From contig OW051472.1 of assembly GCA_932521025.1 (NCBI GenBank), positions 8,928,001 through 8,992,000 of the forward strand: a stretch of DNA of 64,000 nucleotides, read 5' to 3'. The translations under genes were made by a program, and so were the position numbers. The notes under the pieces are model-generated. The model was given only the letters and a program-made list of their open reading frames with translations. It was not told the DNA's origin and searched no databases. Numbering within the stretch: position 1 is the stretch's first letter; each line of letters begins with the position of its first letter. This DNA comes from Oscheius onirici (taxonomy: Eukaryota > Nematoda > Chromadorea > Rhabditida > Rhabditidae). Of this stretch, positions 1-12,200 are shown piece after piece.

Positions 1-749
1 AATTGCCCTCAGATTCGCCTTTTGATGTAGTCAGGGGGGTGAAAAGTTCGAGATACACTTCGGCAAGATACACTTAATAAGAGAGGACCAGCCGACTTCG
101 TAGCCTGGGTTTTTATTTTCTGAAAATTCAGCATAATCACGATCATCCGATCTGAATCACGGGCAATTTGTGCTCCAGGAGCGCTGAAATATAAGAATGA
201 CCACAACAAAAACAATCCTTCTCATCTGAGGGAAAACATGGGCTGTGTAGATATTGACGGCATTACTTTGCCCAAAATTCTCTAGTCTTTTGTGAGCCTA
301 TTTCAAGATTCTTTTATTAGAACCGTCCTATCAGAACTCTGGATTGAATTCTTTTTCTACTCCAGATGTGAACCACACCTGTTAATCAAACAGCCCTCTG
401 TTATCCGAAATCACTATGTGGTCCGTAGTTTGCGTTTCGTCAGCTGGAAACAGTCGTGATCCCGTCACTTGTCGGTACTCGAGAGAGAAAGAAAACACAA
501 CTCTCTCCTAGTATATATTTTGATAGGAGATCGGATATCAGGCTACGACCAACTGTCAGTTAGCCCGTGGGCGTCGTCGTGTCCATCGAACAGCTGAGCT
601 CTTTTTATTATGTACATACAATGTGGATAAGTGAGACAGGGACAGAAGCGAAGTAAGATCAGAATGCAGATCCAGCTGTTGTGTGGGAATCTCTAACCGT
701 ATGTTGCTAACTATAGAAGGGACAAGAAGCGCAGTCACTACCCGTATCT
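1..749. other. Intergenic, no gene seen; carries a dispersed repeat
   Basis: No coding exon is recognisable. The first 90 bases resemble 51238-51335, starting with the shared word TTGCCCTCAGATTCGC and continuing as a diverged match. This suggests an old dispersed repeat rather than a gene. The rest is the 3' flank of the kinase gene. Confidence 0.4.
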
Positions 750-2585
750 TCACCACTCGGCGAACAGATCCTTCTCCCGTTGATTGGCTATCACTTCTGG
801 CTCCACATTCTCGTCGTACTGATCAAAGTTCCCGGTGTCTCCGTCATGGAAAAGAGTCGGCACGATTGGAGGCTAAAACTTGATTGATTGCCCTCTACTT
901 CCGGTTACCTCAATTCTTAGAGCCACCAGATCAGTCCAATTGATCTTTTGGAACCATTTGTGTTCTATGACATCCTGGGAGCCGTTCTTCATACAGCCAA
1001 TCCGTTGAGTCCTGTCGACTGTTAACAGCTTCTTGACCAAATCCTTTGCGACGAGATTGAAGCTACGAGGAAACTTGAGCTTGTGCTCGATGATCTTGTC
1101 ATAGATTTCATTTGTGGTCTTGCCGCGGAATGGCGGCTTGCCGGCCATCATTTCGTAGATGAGAATTCCCAGTGCCCACCAATCGACACTCTTGTTGTGT
1201 CCCTTGTTCGATAGTGATTCCGGAGAAAGGTACTCCGGCGTGCCACAGAGTGTATAGGTCCTGGAATTTAAGCGATTAGTTTGATCTGACCACTGATCAG
1301 TGTAATGTGTTTGCTGACAAGCCCCTCTCACCTGTCTCGAAGCTCTTTGGCAAAACCAAAGTCGGCCATTTTGATGTGTCCTTCCCGTGTCAGCATCAGA
1401 TTTTCCGGCTTCAAGTCTCGATAAACTATCGACTTGGAATGAATGTAGTCCAATGCAGAGACGATTTCAGCAGCGTAAAAACGAGACATGCTGTTGGAGA
1501 AAACTCTAAATTTTCGTTATTTCTTCTTCCAGTAAAAATTAGACAAACCTAGATGCCCGAAGATAGCTGAACAGTTCGCCTCCGGGAATAAATTCCATGA
1601 TCATAAAAAGGTTATTGGCATCTACATCGGTAGCATATCTGAGGCAACTTTGTTTTCTTTTTTCCCTCCCAGCTCTTACAGTTTTACAATGAAGGGATGA
1701 CTGAGCTTGGTCAGAATCTGCTTCTCGTTGTGAACATGCGTCACCTGTCGCGTCTGGACAACTTTATGCATATTGAGTCGTTTCAGGGCAAAGAACTGGT
1801 TGTTCCTCTTGTGCTTGGCCAGCTCGACGCGTCCAAACGTTCCCGTTCCTGTAAATTGGATATAAGATCCCACAGTTTTTTTTCTCCCGCCCCCGCTAGT
1901 ATAATAGCTCTTGTTGGGGAGACAGTGTCAATCATAAACGAGCCTTTTCCGCCTACCAGTCATTTTCAGGCCGAGGAGACCCAATTAGATGTCCTCGGGG
2001 ATGAGACCTTTGGAGCTTTCTTTTTGCGTCAATGACAACTTGTGTGCAAGTTGCAAAGGGCGATGTAACAACCGGAAGAGGCGTCAAATGACCGGGCAAC
2101 TGCACCCATGGGAAAAGTTCATTTTTTTCCTTTTACACTACTGATCAAAAGTGTCTGGGTTTATCCTAAACAGATGTGGTCAAAGCGAGTCAAGCTTTTG
2201 TTGTCTCGACGCAATGACGCAGCCAGTGAAGTGCCTCGCAAAGGACAAAAACCACAGAGACTCTTCCCCGTCAAACACTGGAACTGTCCTCCTCTTCGTC
2301 CCTTTCACAAAAACGACTTACCGATGGTGACGATTGTCTTGAGATCTCGAAGAGTCACATCAATGGGACTGAATTCACGCGGTGGCTCTACGAGACGAAG
2401 TACTGAAGAGACACTGTCACTCAGAGAAGAAACTTCGTCCTGCAAAAAATTTGAACTCTCATCGAGCGGACGTCTCAAGTTACCTCAGATTCTCGGCTGA
2501 CCTTCTTCTTTGTGTTATTGTTCGGGTCAAAGGTGAAAGAGGCTGTGCAACTCTCGTCCTCGACTGAGGAGGTTGATGATAACAT
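750..2585 (-). CDS. PRKX-like (PKA-related, AGC family) serine/threonine kinase
   Basis: Complete seven-exon kinase, about 370 residues, which phosphorylates Ser/Thr on cytosolic or nuclear targets. Exons (minus order): 2585-2484, 2439-2322, 1848-1680, 1638-1549, 1490-1332, 1260-909, 872-750; their lengths sum to whole codons. Visible motifs are the glycine loop GTGTFGRV, the ATP lysine in FALK, the catalytic loop YRDLKPEN, the metal site DFGFAK, the activation segment [12 protein letters not shown], and the PKA-type tail with GDTGNF, ending LFAEW. The N-terminal join gives [11 protein letters not shown] just before the glycine loop. That join, HVHNEK and GGELFSYLR are closer to PRKX than to the main PKA catalytic subunit. 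The first 40 residues are acidic and serine-rich. The last intron is only 36 bp. Family known; exact orthology inferred. Confidence 0.9.
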
Positions 2586-5393
2586 TTCTAAAAAGGAGAA
2601 TGTGAGCAATGGGAAGAAATGTACCTCGAAGACGAATGAGAAAAGAATGTAGACAACCTACTGTCATTGCTCAAAAGGAGCGAAAAACATAAAGCGACAT
2701 CTCGAGGGGATTGGATGTGTTCCGGGGCCGTTTGTCACTGCTGGTCAAAACTAGTGCAAGGGACGACTACTTATGGCCATAAGGAACACTTTGCATAATA
2801 GATGAGACAGGAGACCGATGTGACACTCGACTATAGCTGGTTTTGCTTTGAAAGGTGGAAGGGAACAAAACAGAAAACTGCTACCTTTTCCAGAAATTTG
2901 CATTATCCCGTTCTAGGTGGGTAATTGACGTCATTTGGAGATTATAAAAGGCTATTCCCAGTGATAGTTTGTGTCGATCGGAAGGCTCGTTCAGCCGGTC
3001 GCAGAGAGCCCACTTACGAGAGAGAAAGGACTCTCTAAAAAGGGGAAGCTGAGGTGTCCGAAGACTCATTTGGTCGCTCCGGAAGCATAACCGGCTATTT
3101 CCGGGGCCTCTTTTGTGTCCAGAAAACAATCAACGTGCAACTGTTGTTGTTTGGCAGAGGAGGAGGGTGCTTTTTACGGAATGACTTCTGGTAATTCGCG
3201 GATTGAAAAGGACTGATCGCCAGAGGATAAGCGAGTTATTTTCTTGAAAAGAACAGAAATAGAAAGTGCCTATAAGTCTGTTCCGATCTCTGGCATAGTT
3301 CGAGAGTGAACGGAGGAGAGGAAATACCCAGGGTGGCGATATAAAAAGAGAACAGAGCCAGTTCCCAGGAAGTCCCAGTAGTTCCGTCCGTTTAACGAGG
3401 CTTTGGAAAAAAAGCTCACACTATGAGCCTCATAATGCCGCGTGTGACTGCCAGTCAGGTGGAGAATTTTAACAGCAATCGGAATAAATGGAAAGAATTA
3501 TAGCTGCTTAGATCGGATATGAGAAACATTACGTAGATAGGCGCGGTAATTGTATTGCCCCGGAACTATGTTTGGAGGAAGGCGGCAAAAAGGCGTCAAG
3601 CCAAATAAGACAGTGCAAACAGGACGACTCAATTGGGCGGAAAAGGTCCTCTGTGATTTGGATGGAACCGGATCGGGGACCAGCCGGAGCTCGGAAAGTC
3701 CTCAGATGTGTGATCGGCCACGAAAAGCGAGGCAATGGATCAAGGCGGGAAGGATGGGCGGAGACAGGCCAAGGGACCAAGGTGTACACTTGAACAAAAA
3801 CAGATGGAATGAGGTAGAAGGCTTTAGGTGGAGAAGGACTTGGCGGAACTCTTTAGTGCGGTCGAAAGGCGGAGCTGATCAGACGGGCAAAGCGATTAGA
3901 GCATATGAGACTTGAGCAAACTGAATCATCTTTGAAGCACCTACAAGATCTTGTTTGGAATTGGCGCGTAAACTTTGGATCGCTGACGTGATGAAAAATA
4001 GTGATTTTAAACAAACTGACTAAAGAATAAGTCATTTTTTCGAGTGATTCATTAAAAGCTCTTTGGAAGGTATTAGAACTAATGATCCGAAGCGTAAAGA
4101 TTAGGATGAAAAAAAAGGGACCGGAAGACAAGAAGTGTACAGATTGGACTCCCAGGATGCGGGTAATTCGACACCGGACCTGATTCGGACATTATCGAGT
4201 TTCAGCTGAACGAAAAATTGAATGGAGACTAGTGTATAAGACGCTCTCAACTGATCGCAGACAGAGGTAAACATCCGCTAGAAGAAAAAAAACTGAACGG
4301 CTTCATCTTGCGCTCTAAGAACTCAAGTGGCATTTCTTTGACGTGGCGACGACAAAATTGGAACAGGTCGTCGAAAGAAAGGTCAACTTTCTCAAACTGT
4401 AACGGCATGGGGTGTAAGGAGAAGAGATCGTTCCTCGAGAGACACGAGAACTTGTTCCCGGCTTGTCGTCGGGGGCTAATCAGCTGGGCAAACTGAGGGA
4501 TGTGTGAATCTGTTGCTCGTTTTCCTTATTATTACTCAAATCGACTATATCCTTTTCGGGAAGAAGGCTATGTGGGGGTGGCGGCGGATTAGCCAGCCTG
4601 TCTGTGAAACTGAGAGACATTTTTGGCAAACAATGGTCTTTGAAAAGAATCGGAGTGCAAATGAATCAGTATTCGGGAACTTCATCTTCCTTTTTCGGAC
4701 ACGTGGATTATTACAACCAGATTGATAGCATGGCCAGCACTACAATTGTTTTATGTTTTCGAAGAGAGAGAGAGAGAGAAATTCTGTCCAGTAAAGAGAA
4801 AGCCATCTGGTTACCAGTTTTTCTGTGGCAAAGTCCCAAAGGGGGAAAAGGGCAGCCTGTCTGATAGAACTCGTCTTCGATTATGACTCGTTTCATCCAC
4901 AAATTCAAGGAAGTTCTCTATCGTCATTTATCACGGCTTTTTCTCTTCGGTGACACATGCTGGACGAGTCAAAGATCGGATTTAATGACAGAGGAAGTGG
5001 AAGACCTTTTTCTTTAATCTAAACATGACGCAGTCATAATATTCCCACAAAAAAAAACAGGGAAAGCGGAAGACTTTGCAGAGAAGATGCTCTTGACCTC
5101 GGGTGAGAACAGTCGAGTCGAAAATATCTGTGGGTTCTTGAGAGATGATTTGATCTGTTTGTCTTTGTGGCGCGACTCTTGTCTCGCTCTCCGACATCGA
5201 TCCCGGTAATCCCCCTTGCGCAAGTACTGTGAGAGGGGAAGAACTTCTTACAGAAACAGTTTTGGGTTATTTTTAGCCAAGGTTTTCGTCATAAAATTGG
5301 AATGGAAATTTTGGCTTTATGACAGCCAAGGACAGTCAAGTTTAAGAATGCCATTTGGGTCTGCGAGGTCAAAAACGGCAATAAAACTTTTTT
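2586..5393. other. 2.8-kb intergenic stretch without a recognisable gene
   Basis: Several open frames exist, for example + strand 3550-3915, but none has recognisable family motifs or convincing exon continuation. The + strand of 3.5-4.3 kb is purine-rich, and a short GA repeat lies near 4762. A TATA-like TATAAAAAG lies near 3339. It may hold promoter sequence for the kinase gene; nothing more can be supported. Confidence 0.4.
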
Positions 5394-5690
5394 GGGTACT
5401 TTAATGATACACGGACGGCATTTGCCTTAATTGGAAGTTATTAGGCAACATTTTTGATATATATTAATAAGTACAACATAAGGTAGACATACAAAAATAT
5501 GCGAAACGATATCCGAAAAGAACAGTTCGGGGAGAAGATGCCAAGGAAAAAAATTATCACTATCGACTGACTCATTTAAGTGACATTATTTCAACCAATT
5601 AAACAAGCTGTTAAATTTAGAACAAAATTAGTATAATTGAAGCGAAATATGGCTTCTGGCAAATCTCGTCCGTGTATCATTAAAGTACCC
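5394..5690. mobile_element. 297-bp inverted-repeat (MITE-like) element
   Basis: The ends are perfect 24-bp inverted repeats: GGGTACTTTAATGATACACG at 5394 runs on to 5417, and the complement ends at 5690. Six T residues sit immediately outside each end (5388-5393 and 5691-5696), which could be a target duplication or just a T-rich site. There is no coding capacity inside. The family was not recognised. Confidence 0.8.
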
Positions 5691-6155
5691 TTTTTTGCCA
5701 TGCCATATATTTTTAGAAGGGATTCAATCAAAACCCAGGAAGTCTGCTAAGGGCACAAAAGCGAAAGAGTTCTTTTGCTCTCTTGAAAAATTGGACGTGG
5801 GAGTTGATAGCCTTCCGAAATGACTCATTTATCCAAATTATAGCCAGCAGCCGACCGTGTAAAAGATGAGAAGAGAGGGCAACGAACAACTGATCTTCTT
5901 TCCCTTTTGAAAATAGGACCACCTGTGGCTGTCAAAGATCAAACATGTATAGAAAGAAGAATCGTACAACTGTCGGCTTGATGTGTCGCGTCAACACAAA
6001 CAATTGGCATTGCTTTATGACTCGTCCCCAGCCTGAAAAAAGTGGCATCATTGGAAGCCGGCTTTCCTATGGATTTTGGCAGCTGCGGTGGGGAAAGATG
6101 GATTTCCCACAATACCTGTCGCTTTTTCTGAAGCATGTGAGAGAAGGCTGTGGTT
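5691..6155. other. Intergenic, no feature seen
   Basis: Short open frames only, without recognisable content, between the inverted-repeat element and the duplicated RdRP tail. Confidence 0.4.
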
Positions 6156-6532
6156 CAAAGAACGATAGGTTTTTTTTGTCTATTTATTATCTATGAGCAC
6201 GGCAAGAATTGAGCTTACAATAAGTAGGGGGAGATTTTGTTGAACAGAAAAGTACAAATACAGTACATTTCCATAATGTTTGAGCTTACAATATCTAGGA
6301 GAGATTTTGTTGAAAAGAAAAGTACAAATTCAGTCGTTTTTCATAATGTTCGTGTAGACGTTGTTCGCGAAATAGTTATTCTGTTCTTCCTCAGATTGGG
6401 GATTTTTCAGTGGCGGGATCTCGACAAGCCGTCTAAGGGCTTCTTCACAGTCACTGGATCCCCGGTAGAGGACAGTAACTCGATCTGAAATTGAATCTCA
6501 TCACCAAAGTCAACTGAACAAGCTACATTTGT
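6156..6532 (-). pseudogene. Duplicated 3' end of an RdRP gene (last exon and flank only)
   Basis: This block matches 9167-9472, the last exon and 3' flank of the intact RdRP, at roughly 90% by eye and in the same orientation. The last-exon copy (6484-6330) stays open and begins RVTVLYRGSSDCEEAL like its parent. No upstream RdRP exon is present beyond about 6532. Its 3' flank holds a further direct duplication of about 65 bp around GAGATTTTGTTGAA. With no start and no other exons it cannot make a polymerase. It marks a past tandem duplication on this side of the TREX-like gene. Confidence 0.85.
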
Positions 6533-6852
6533 TTTTCGAGACATGAGGTCCTCCCCGGAATACTGAATTTCAAAACAAAGGAGAAATGTGGACGCAACGG
6601 AGAAATGTATAGAGTGACGCATTTCTACAAGGTCCAAGGTCCGGCCAGTAACAAATGGGTTTCCAGTGATAGCCAATGTTTCGAGAACTGCCTTCTCTGC
6701 TGCGAAACAATATTTCAAAACGACTTCTTATCATCTGCCCGCTTCCAAACAGCACTATGCTAGTTTCACACTCTCTCGTTGTGCCTCTTTTTGACCCAAT
6801 ATTATTTCTTCATGTTCTTTATAAATCTTTCGTTTCAGGAAAGTAGGTCACC
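6533..6852. other. Upstream region of the TREX-like gene
   Basis: A minus-strand frame is open here, but its sequence does not resemble the matching RdRP exon, so the duplication has already ended. A trans- or cis-splice acceptor TTTCAG at about 6838 sits just before the exonuclease start. Otherwise nothing is visible. Confidence 0.4.
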
Positions 6853-9126
6853 ATGTCCCAGCAAAACCCAGAAGTGGACCCGGGTGGAGAACCAATGTGA
6901 GAGTTTTACCCCAGCAGTAATATTTTTAGTGAAACCTCTGATTCCTCCTTTTCTGCTCAGGAAAAGACTGCTTCGGACCCAGAAATGGACAATCTTGGTG
7001 CAGCACTAGGTGGTATTTCGCTCTCATCTAACAGAGCGGTCTGTTTACATAAAAAATGTCATCCTATTCGCTTCTAGAATGAAGTGGAGCAACCTGTTGT
7101 GGAGCCGATCATCAATGGGCCGAACATCGAAGACACGATTGAACTACTGAGTGATCCTCACTGGGGCTCAAAGTTGGGCAGGCAAGTTACACATCAACTA
7201 AACTTTGAAAAATTAGTTTTGTGTTTGTCGGGAACACGAAACATCAAAGTCGAAAATGTTTCACTCTGTTGCTATTATAGTCTGTTCGACAGTAGGATTT
7301 GGTGAAAAGTTCACTTCTTTTGTGAAATTTTTTGGTGAAAGACGGTTTTAACGTAGCATAATGTACTTTTCACGTAAAACTTATGTGATAATGCTAAGTA
7401 TTTCAACGCTTGTTAAGCTGAAAAAACAGCTGATAATTCGGTTAACACGTAGTTAAGTTGAAAGAATATTTTCACATATAAACGTTTGACTTTAAACGGA
7501 ACCAGTTCTCTACGACGGCTGTCGCCTCCCTGGCTCAGAATTACGAAATAGATTGTTCAAGTTTCAGATTTCCATTCAAATCTTTTGACAGAAACTAACT
7601 TGTCAAGACTTTACATTCTAAGCTCAAAACTAAAAATCTAATCCTGACAATTTCTGACTTGTCGCGACCATTTGAGGTCCCGGACAAACAAACAGTCCAC
7701 CACAGACAACATTGCGTTTTATTAGTAGAGAGATATCAATTTAGAGCCGATCTTCGATGCGCTACTCTGGTATTTTTCGACTTTGAACAGACCGCCAACT
7801 TCAAGCGGTTCATGGGAAAGCTGAACTGGAACCTTAAAAAAGCTTGCGATCACAAATCATTTCTAAATGAGGTTAAAGAGTTTCGTGGCATATATACGTT
7901 TATCGCATACGATGATTAGATGTGCAATTGCAGTCGCAGCGAACAGTTGTTGGCTCCCTCGTATCGGCGATTTGAGTTTCATCGCGGTTCCTAGACAACG
8001 CTACATGTTTCTTGCGAAAGCTGCACAGCTAAAACATAAAAGAGGGGTAAGGGTCCTCAAATATCGTAAGTAATTTCATTTATAGGAAGTCTCACTTTCT
8101 ATATCCAACGACGTGTTCTCACAGCTGAGGAAAATTACACTTCCAGTAAATATTGAAATTTCGGATTATGATATGGAAGTCTACTGGGAAAACACCAATT
8201 CTCCTCTTCGTAAGACTTTACATTAAGATTTTTTCGTACGGTTTCGTAGACTGATACAATTATTCCAGAATATGCCAAGAAGTTTCGCCGATGGATCGAA
8301 CGCTACTACCCGACAGGAACATCGCACTTGCCATTCAGATATATCTGGGATAAAGTTTTCAATTTTCTCGATGGTCTGCCTAAACCAATAATGTTAGGTA
8401 AACCGTTTAGCGTGTTTTTATCTCAAAGTCTCTTCAGTTGGCCATAATGGTCTTTCGCATGATCTAACTGGCCTCTTTGCTGAATTGTACAGGAACGTTT
8501 TGACTAACAAATTTCCCAAACAGGTTTGGAAAATATGTAGTCAGCAAACGATCAGACATTTTAGGTTTACCTCGCTGACTCTCTGTTCGGTATTATGTAT
8601 CTGGAACAAACCAGAATTTCCGCCGACCTTCTGACCTGGCCTACTGGATCTACTGCTGCCATACTTCGCCGTTATGGTGCCCGGGATGGACCCAACGGGC
8701 GTAGAAGTTTAATTTCGCAAGGGGAAAACGGCAAATGGACGATACAACTAAATGCATGTCAAATTTTCTGTATAACAATTTTCTTTTTTAGAATTATGGA
8801 TATCCTTCGACCCCAGGCATATATAGTCTGCATAAGGTAGATAATGAAGGGAGGAAAGGACTGTACGTAGACGTGAGTTAACATCATCTATGCTCCAGTA
8901 AAAACAAACATAGATCGTAAAGGGAGACGAGACAGCCTTTCATACAGCCGAAGCTGATGCACGTGCATTGCTGGAAGTTTGTACGGCTTACGACGTTCAT
9001 CTACTTCAGCGTCTGGAGCTAACTTCAGTTTCTCTGGATTTTATATCAACTTTCCAACATCCTTTCCCTCTATTGGCATTTCTGTCGTCCTTAATTATTC
9101 TTACAAATATTGTCTACTGTTGCTAG
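6853..9126 (+). CDS. TREX1-like DEDDh 3'-5' exonuclease with C-terminal membrane anchor
   Basis: Eleven-exon model, about 434 residues: 6853-6896, 6930-7009, 7085-7181, 7745-7879, 7920-8046, 8086-8209, 8269-8397, 8438-8523, 8565-8753, 8792-8872, 8914-9126. Motif I is LVFFDFEQT (the D-x-E pair), motif II is VGHNGLSHDL, and motif III is HTAEADARALLEVC. The motif III form H-T-A-E-x-D is characteristic of TREX proteins. A hydrophobic C-terminal segment (PLLAFLSSLIILTNIVYCC) ends the protein, as in TREX1, which is anchored in the ER/nuclear envelope by its tail and degrades cytosolic DNA. The 70-residue acidic N-terminus is unlike TREX1. Intron 3 starts with GC (CAG|GCAAGT). The exon 9 donor (AAT|GCATG) and the exon 2/3 junction are the weakest joins. 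It converges on the RdRP gene 142 bp downstream. Function inferred from motifs. Confidence 0.8.
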
Positions 9127-9268
9127 TAATTAAACGTTACTGTTGTCACTATTTTTATGGTTTTCTCCAAAGAACGATAGGCTGGTTTTTTGTCTATTTA
9201 TTAGCTATGAGCACGGCAAGAATTGAGTTTACAAGAAGTAGGATTTTGTTGAAGAGAAAAGTACAAAT

Positions 9269-12200
9269 TCAGTTGTTTTCCATAATATTCGTGTAGACGT
9301 TGTTCGCGAAATAGTTATTCTGTTCTTCTTCAGATTGGGGATTCTTCAGTGGCGGTATTTCGACAAGCCGTCTAAGGGCTTCTTCACAGTCACTGGAACC
9401 ACGATAGAGGACAGTAACTCGATCTGAAATTGAATCTCATCACAAAAGCCAACTGGACAAGCTACATTTGTTACGGACGTCCTTGCGCTTGAGAATCATC
9501 TCAACAGCACCAGTCTTCTTCTTCAGAACTTCAGTAACATCTTTCAGATTGGCAACCAATGGCAGTTCGATGATACGAGGAACTCTTTCTCGTACAATCT
9601 GATACGGCAGATGACCGTCAAATACAGCCATATTCTGGCTGAACAGGAGATAGTAGTAGCTCTTTCTGCTTGTCTTAATTTCACTTTTTTTCTTGTCTGC
9701 CTTCTCGACTTACCTCGTAAATTTTGCGAAGCTCTTCGCGGCTGATAACACCGTAAATGTTCACGTTGTTTCCTTCAAGAACTTCTCCATATGAAGTCGA
9801 TTCCAGAAGGAAGATTTTACGCGAGGAGAGACGTCCAATAAGAGTCAGGAAACATTCACCAATTTTGATCGGGATTGGTTGTCCAATTTCATTCTAAAAA
9901 GACATGAGTGATCCTTGTGCGCAACTCACAGTTCTGAAGACCGTCTCCAAGCCGCCAATGCTGCCTATTCCCAAACGGAGGACGATCCAGACGAAGCGAC
10001 TCAATTCCTTGTTAAATCCCTCTCTTTGGGAATTCAGCAAGCCGCTGATCTGTGCCAATTTGATGAGACCGAACAGGACGAGTTGGAAATCATCTGTAAT
10101 CACAAACTAAAAACTGTTCAAAAAAAAAAGAACGCAACAGTAACCCATAAATACTTCGCTTCGAGAACCACAAACCCCTGAAGCGCGCCAATTCACCGTT
10201 GAGAAAATCAAGAAATCGGTTTGAATTGTTTCAGTTTACCCTGAAAATCAGGGGTTTGTGGTTCTCGAAGCGAAATATTTATGGGTTACTGTTGCGTTTT
10301 TTTTTCGAACAGACTTTATACTACTTTAAGAAAATAACCTCCATATTTTCTTGTGAAATCTGTCAGCAGACGGTACAGGTACAGGTCATAATTTTCCAGA
10401 GTTGAACAATAGCCGTAATCGTAGACGTTTCGGACTTTCAGAGCAACCAGTTCGTTTTGCAGAATCTAAAGTCTTTTATGGGAAAAAAACTCAGTATATG
10501 GTTTGTTAAAAAAAGAGCTCGATCGTAACCAATTTAGTTCACCGCGAGACTGAAATAACACCAGAAAACTTGGCTGAGTATCCTACGTTTCCATGTTATA
10601 TTAGTCTCGCGCGGAAACAAACAGGTTACGGTCTCTCTTTTTTTTGAACAAACCATACCTGATAGATCGAGTCTTCTTCTACACCGAGATTCGCAGCAAT
10701 GCTCTCGAGCGCTTTTCCAATGACATCATAGGCAATCCAAGCAAAGGAGAGAATGGGGTTTTTGCTCTTCGAAGCAAGCTCTGAAAGTCAATTTAGACAC
10801 TATCAAAAAACTACTACCATATGCCATAATATAACAAAGAACGGCAGTCTTTCGCATTCCAGGGGTAACCTTCACTACGGTTCTTCGAAGAACGTCTTCG
10901 TCGTCAAATTTGGTTTCCGACTTTGTAATCGACATGTAGTTGCCATCATCAGCATTCTCCTGAAAGCGCAGTTTTTAATAAGTTGCCAAACTTACATCGA
11001 AGAATCTTTGTCTGAAGCTACTGAACAGTTCGATGGCTCTCTTAAGATGAGTCATATTGCCGAACTCTTCTTCCTCATTGTCAAAGCCGAGACCAGTAAA
11101 GAGGCAGTTGGAGAAGAGCTCGGCCTCGGTGAAAATTCTCCCATTAGTCATGATGGCCTGTAAATATCAAGATTGGAAAGTATTTCAAAAAAAAAACTGA
11201 CCTGGAGGCGATTGTTGTAGCTTTCGAGCAAGGGACGTAGTTTGGTCCTCAGATTTTCGATTTCCCTTGGATTTTTCTGCTTGAAATCAATGTAGATTTG
11301 GTAAATAGCCGCGTTGGGCTAAAATTCTTTGAGTTTATTTTTGAAAAATAGATCAATTGCCTCAATCTTTTGCTGTTCTTCCCTCATGGAAATGAGAAAC
11401 TCGAGCTGTCGATTCTGACGATGCAATTTTCCATTGATGCGCTCGCTCTTATAGGTTGGACCCTTGGCGGAGCAGGATCTGAAGTCCGGTCGACGATAAG
11501 GGAACTCGGGAGGCAGAAAATTTCCATTGTCGAGTTGAATCCACTTTCTTCGAATCTCTGGCGGAAGAATTCCACTCTTTGGAGCGTCCAAATACATGGA
11601 CGAAGTCTTGGTGAGGGAGAGAGCAACCTGGAAGACGTTAAAGTCTCACAAGAAAAGTTTACCTGCGACTCTTGCCCCAGCTCGTCAGACTTGACCAATT
11701 GACAGACAGCGGCCAATCCCATATTGTTGTTCTCAGCAATTTTGAGATAAGTTTCGGCTCTCCATGTTTCCGGAATCATCTCTTTCACTTTCGGTGACGG
11801 AGTAGAAGGAACAGTCGGGGTGTAGTCCATTGAGACTTCGTTTCTAGCCGGGAACAGCGCTTCGATTTGGTGAATGACGAATTCGTCTCCATCGTAGTCG
11901 GAACCTTTACTTTTAATAAAAACTTTTTTTGTCCTATACTACCTGACAACATATCGGCCAAAGGACGACCCCCCTTCACGGAGAATATTAGCTTGTCCCG
12001 CATTCCATGGTATTCTGGCACGTCGACGAAAGTGACGAGTCTGACGTCTCCGGCATGACAGCAGGGGTACTTGGCAATGAGTCCCAGGCCTGAATACCAG
12101 TTGTAATTCTTTAAAATTTGTTCGGGGAAAGAACCACTGCCAATAGTTAGATCCTCAGCTAAGATAGGAAACCTTTCGAACGACTAAGGTCCCGCAACGA

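Noticed and set aside
3550-3915. 121-codon open frame on the + strand
   Set aside because: Purine-rich composition alone keeps it open; no motif, splice context or family resemblance.
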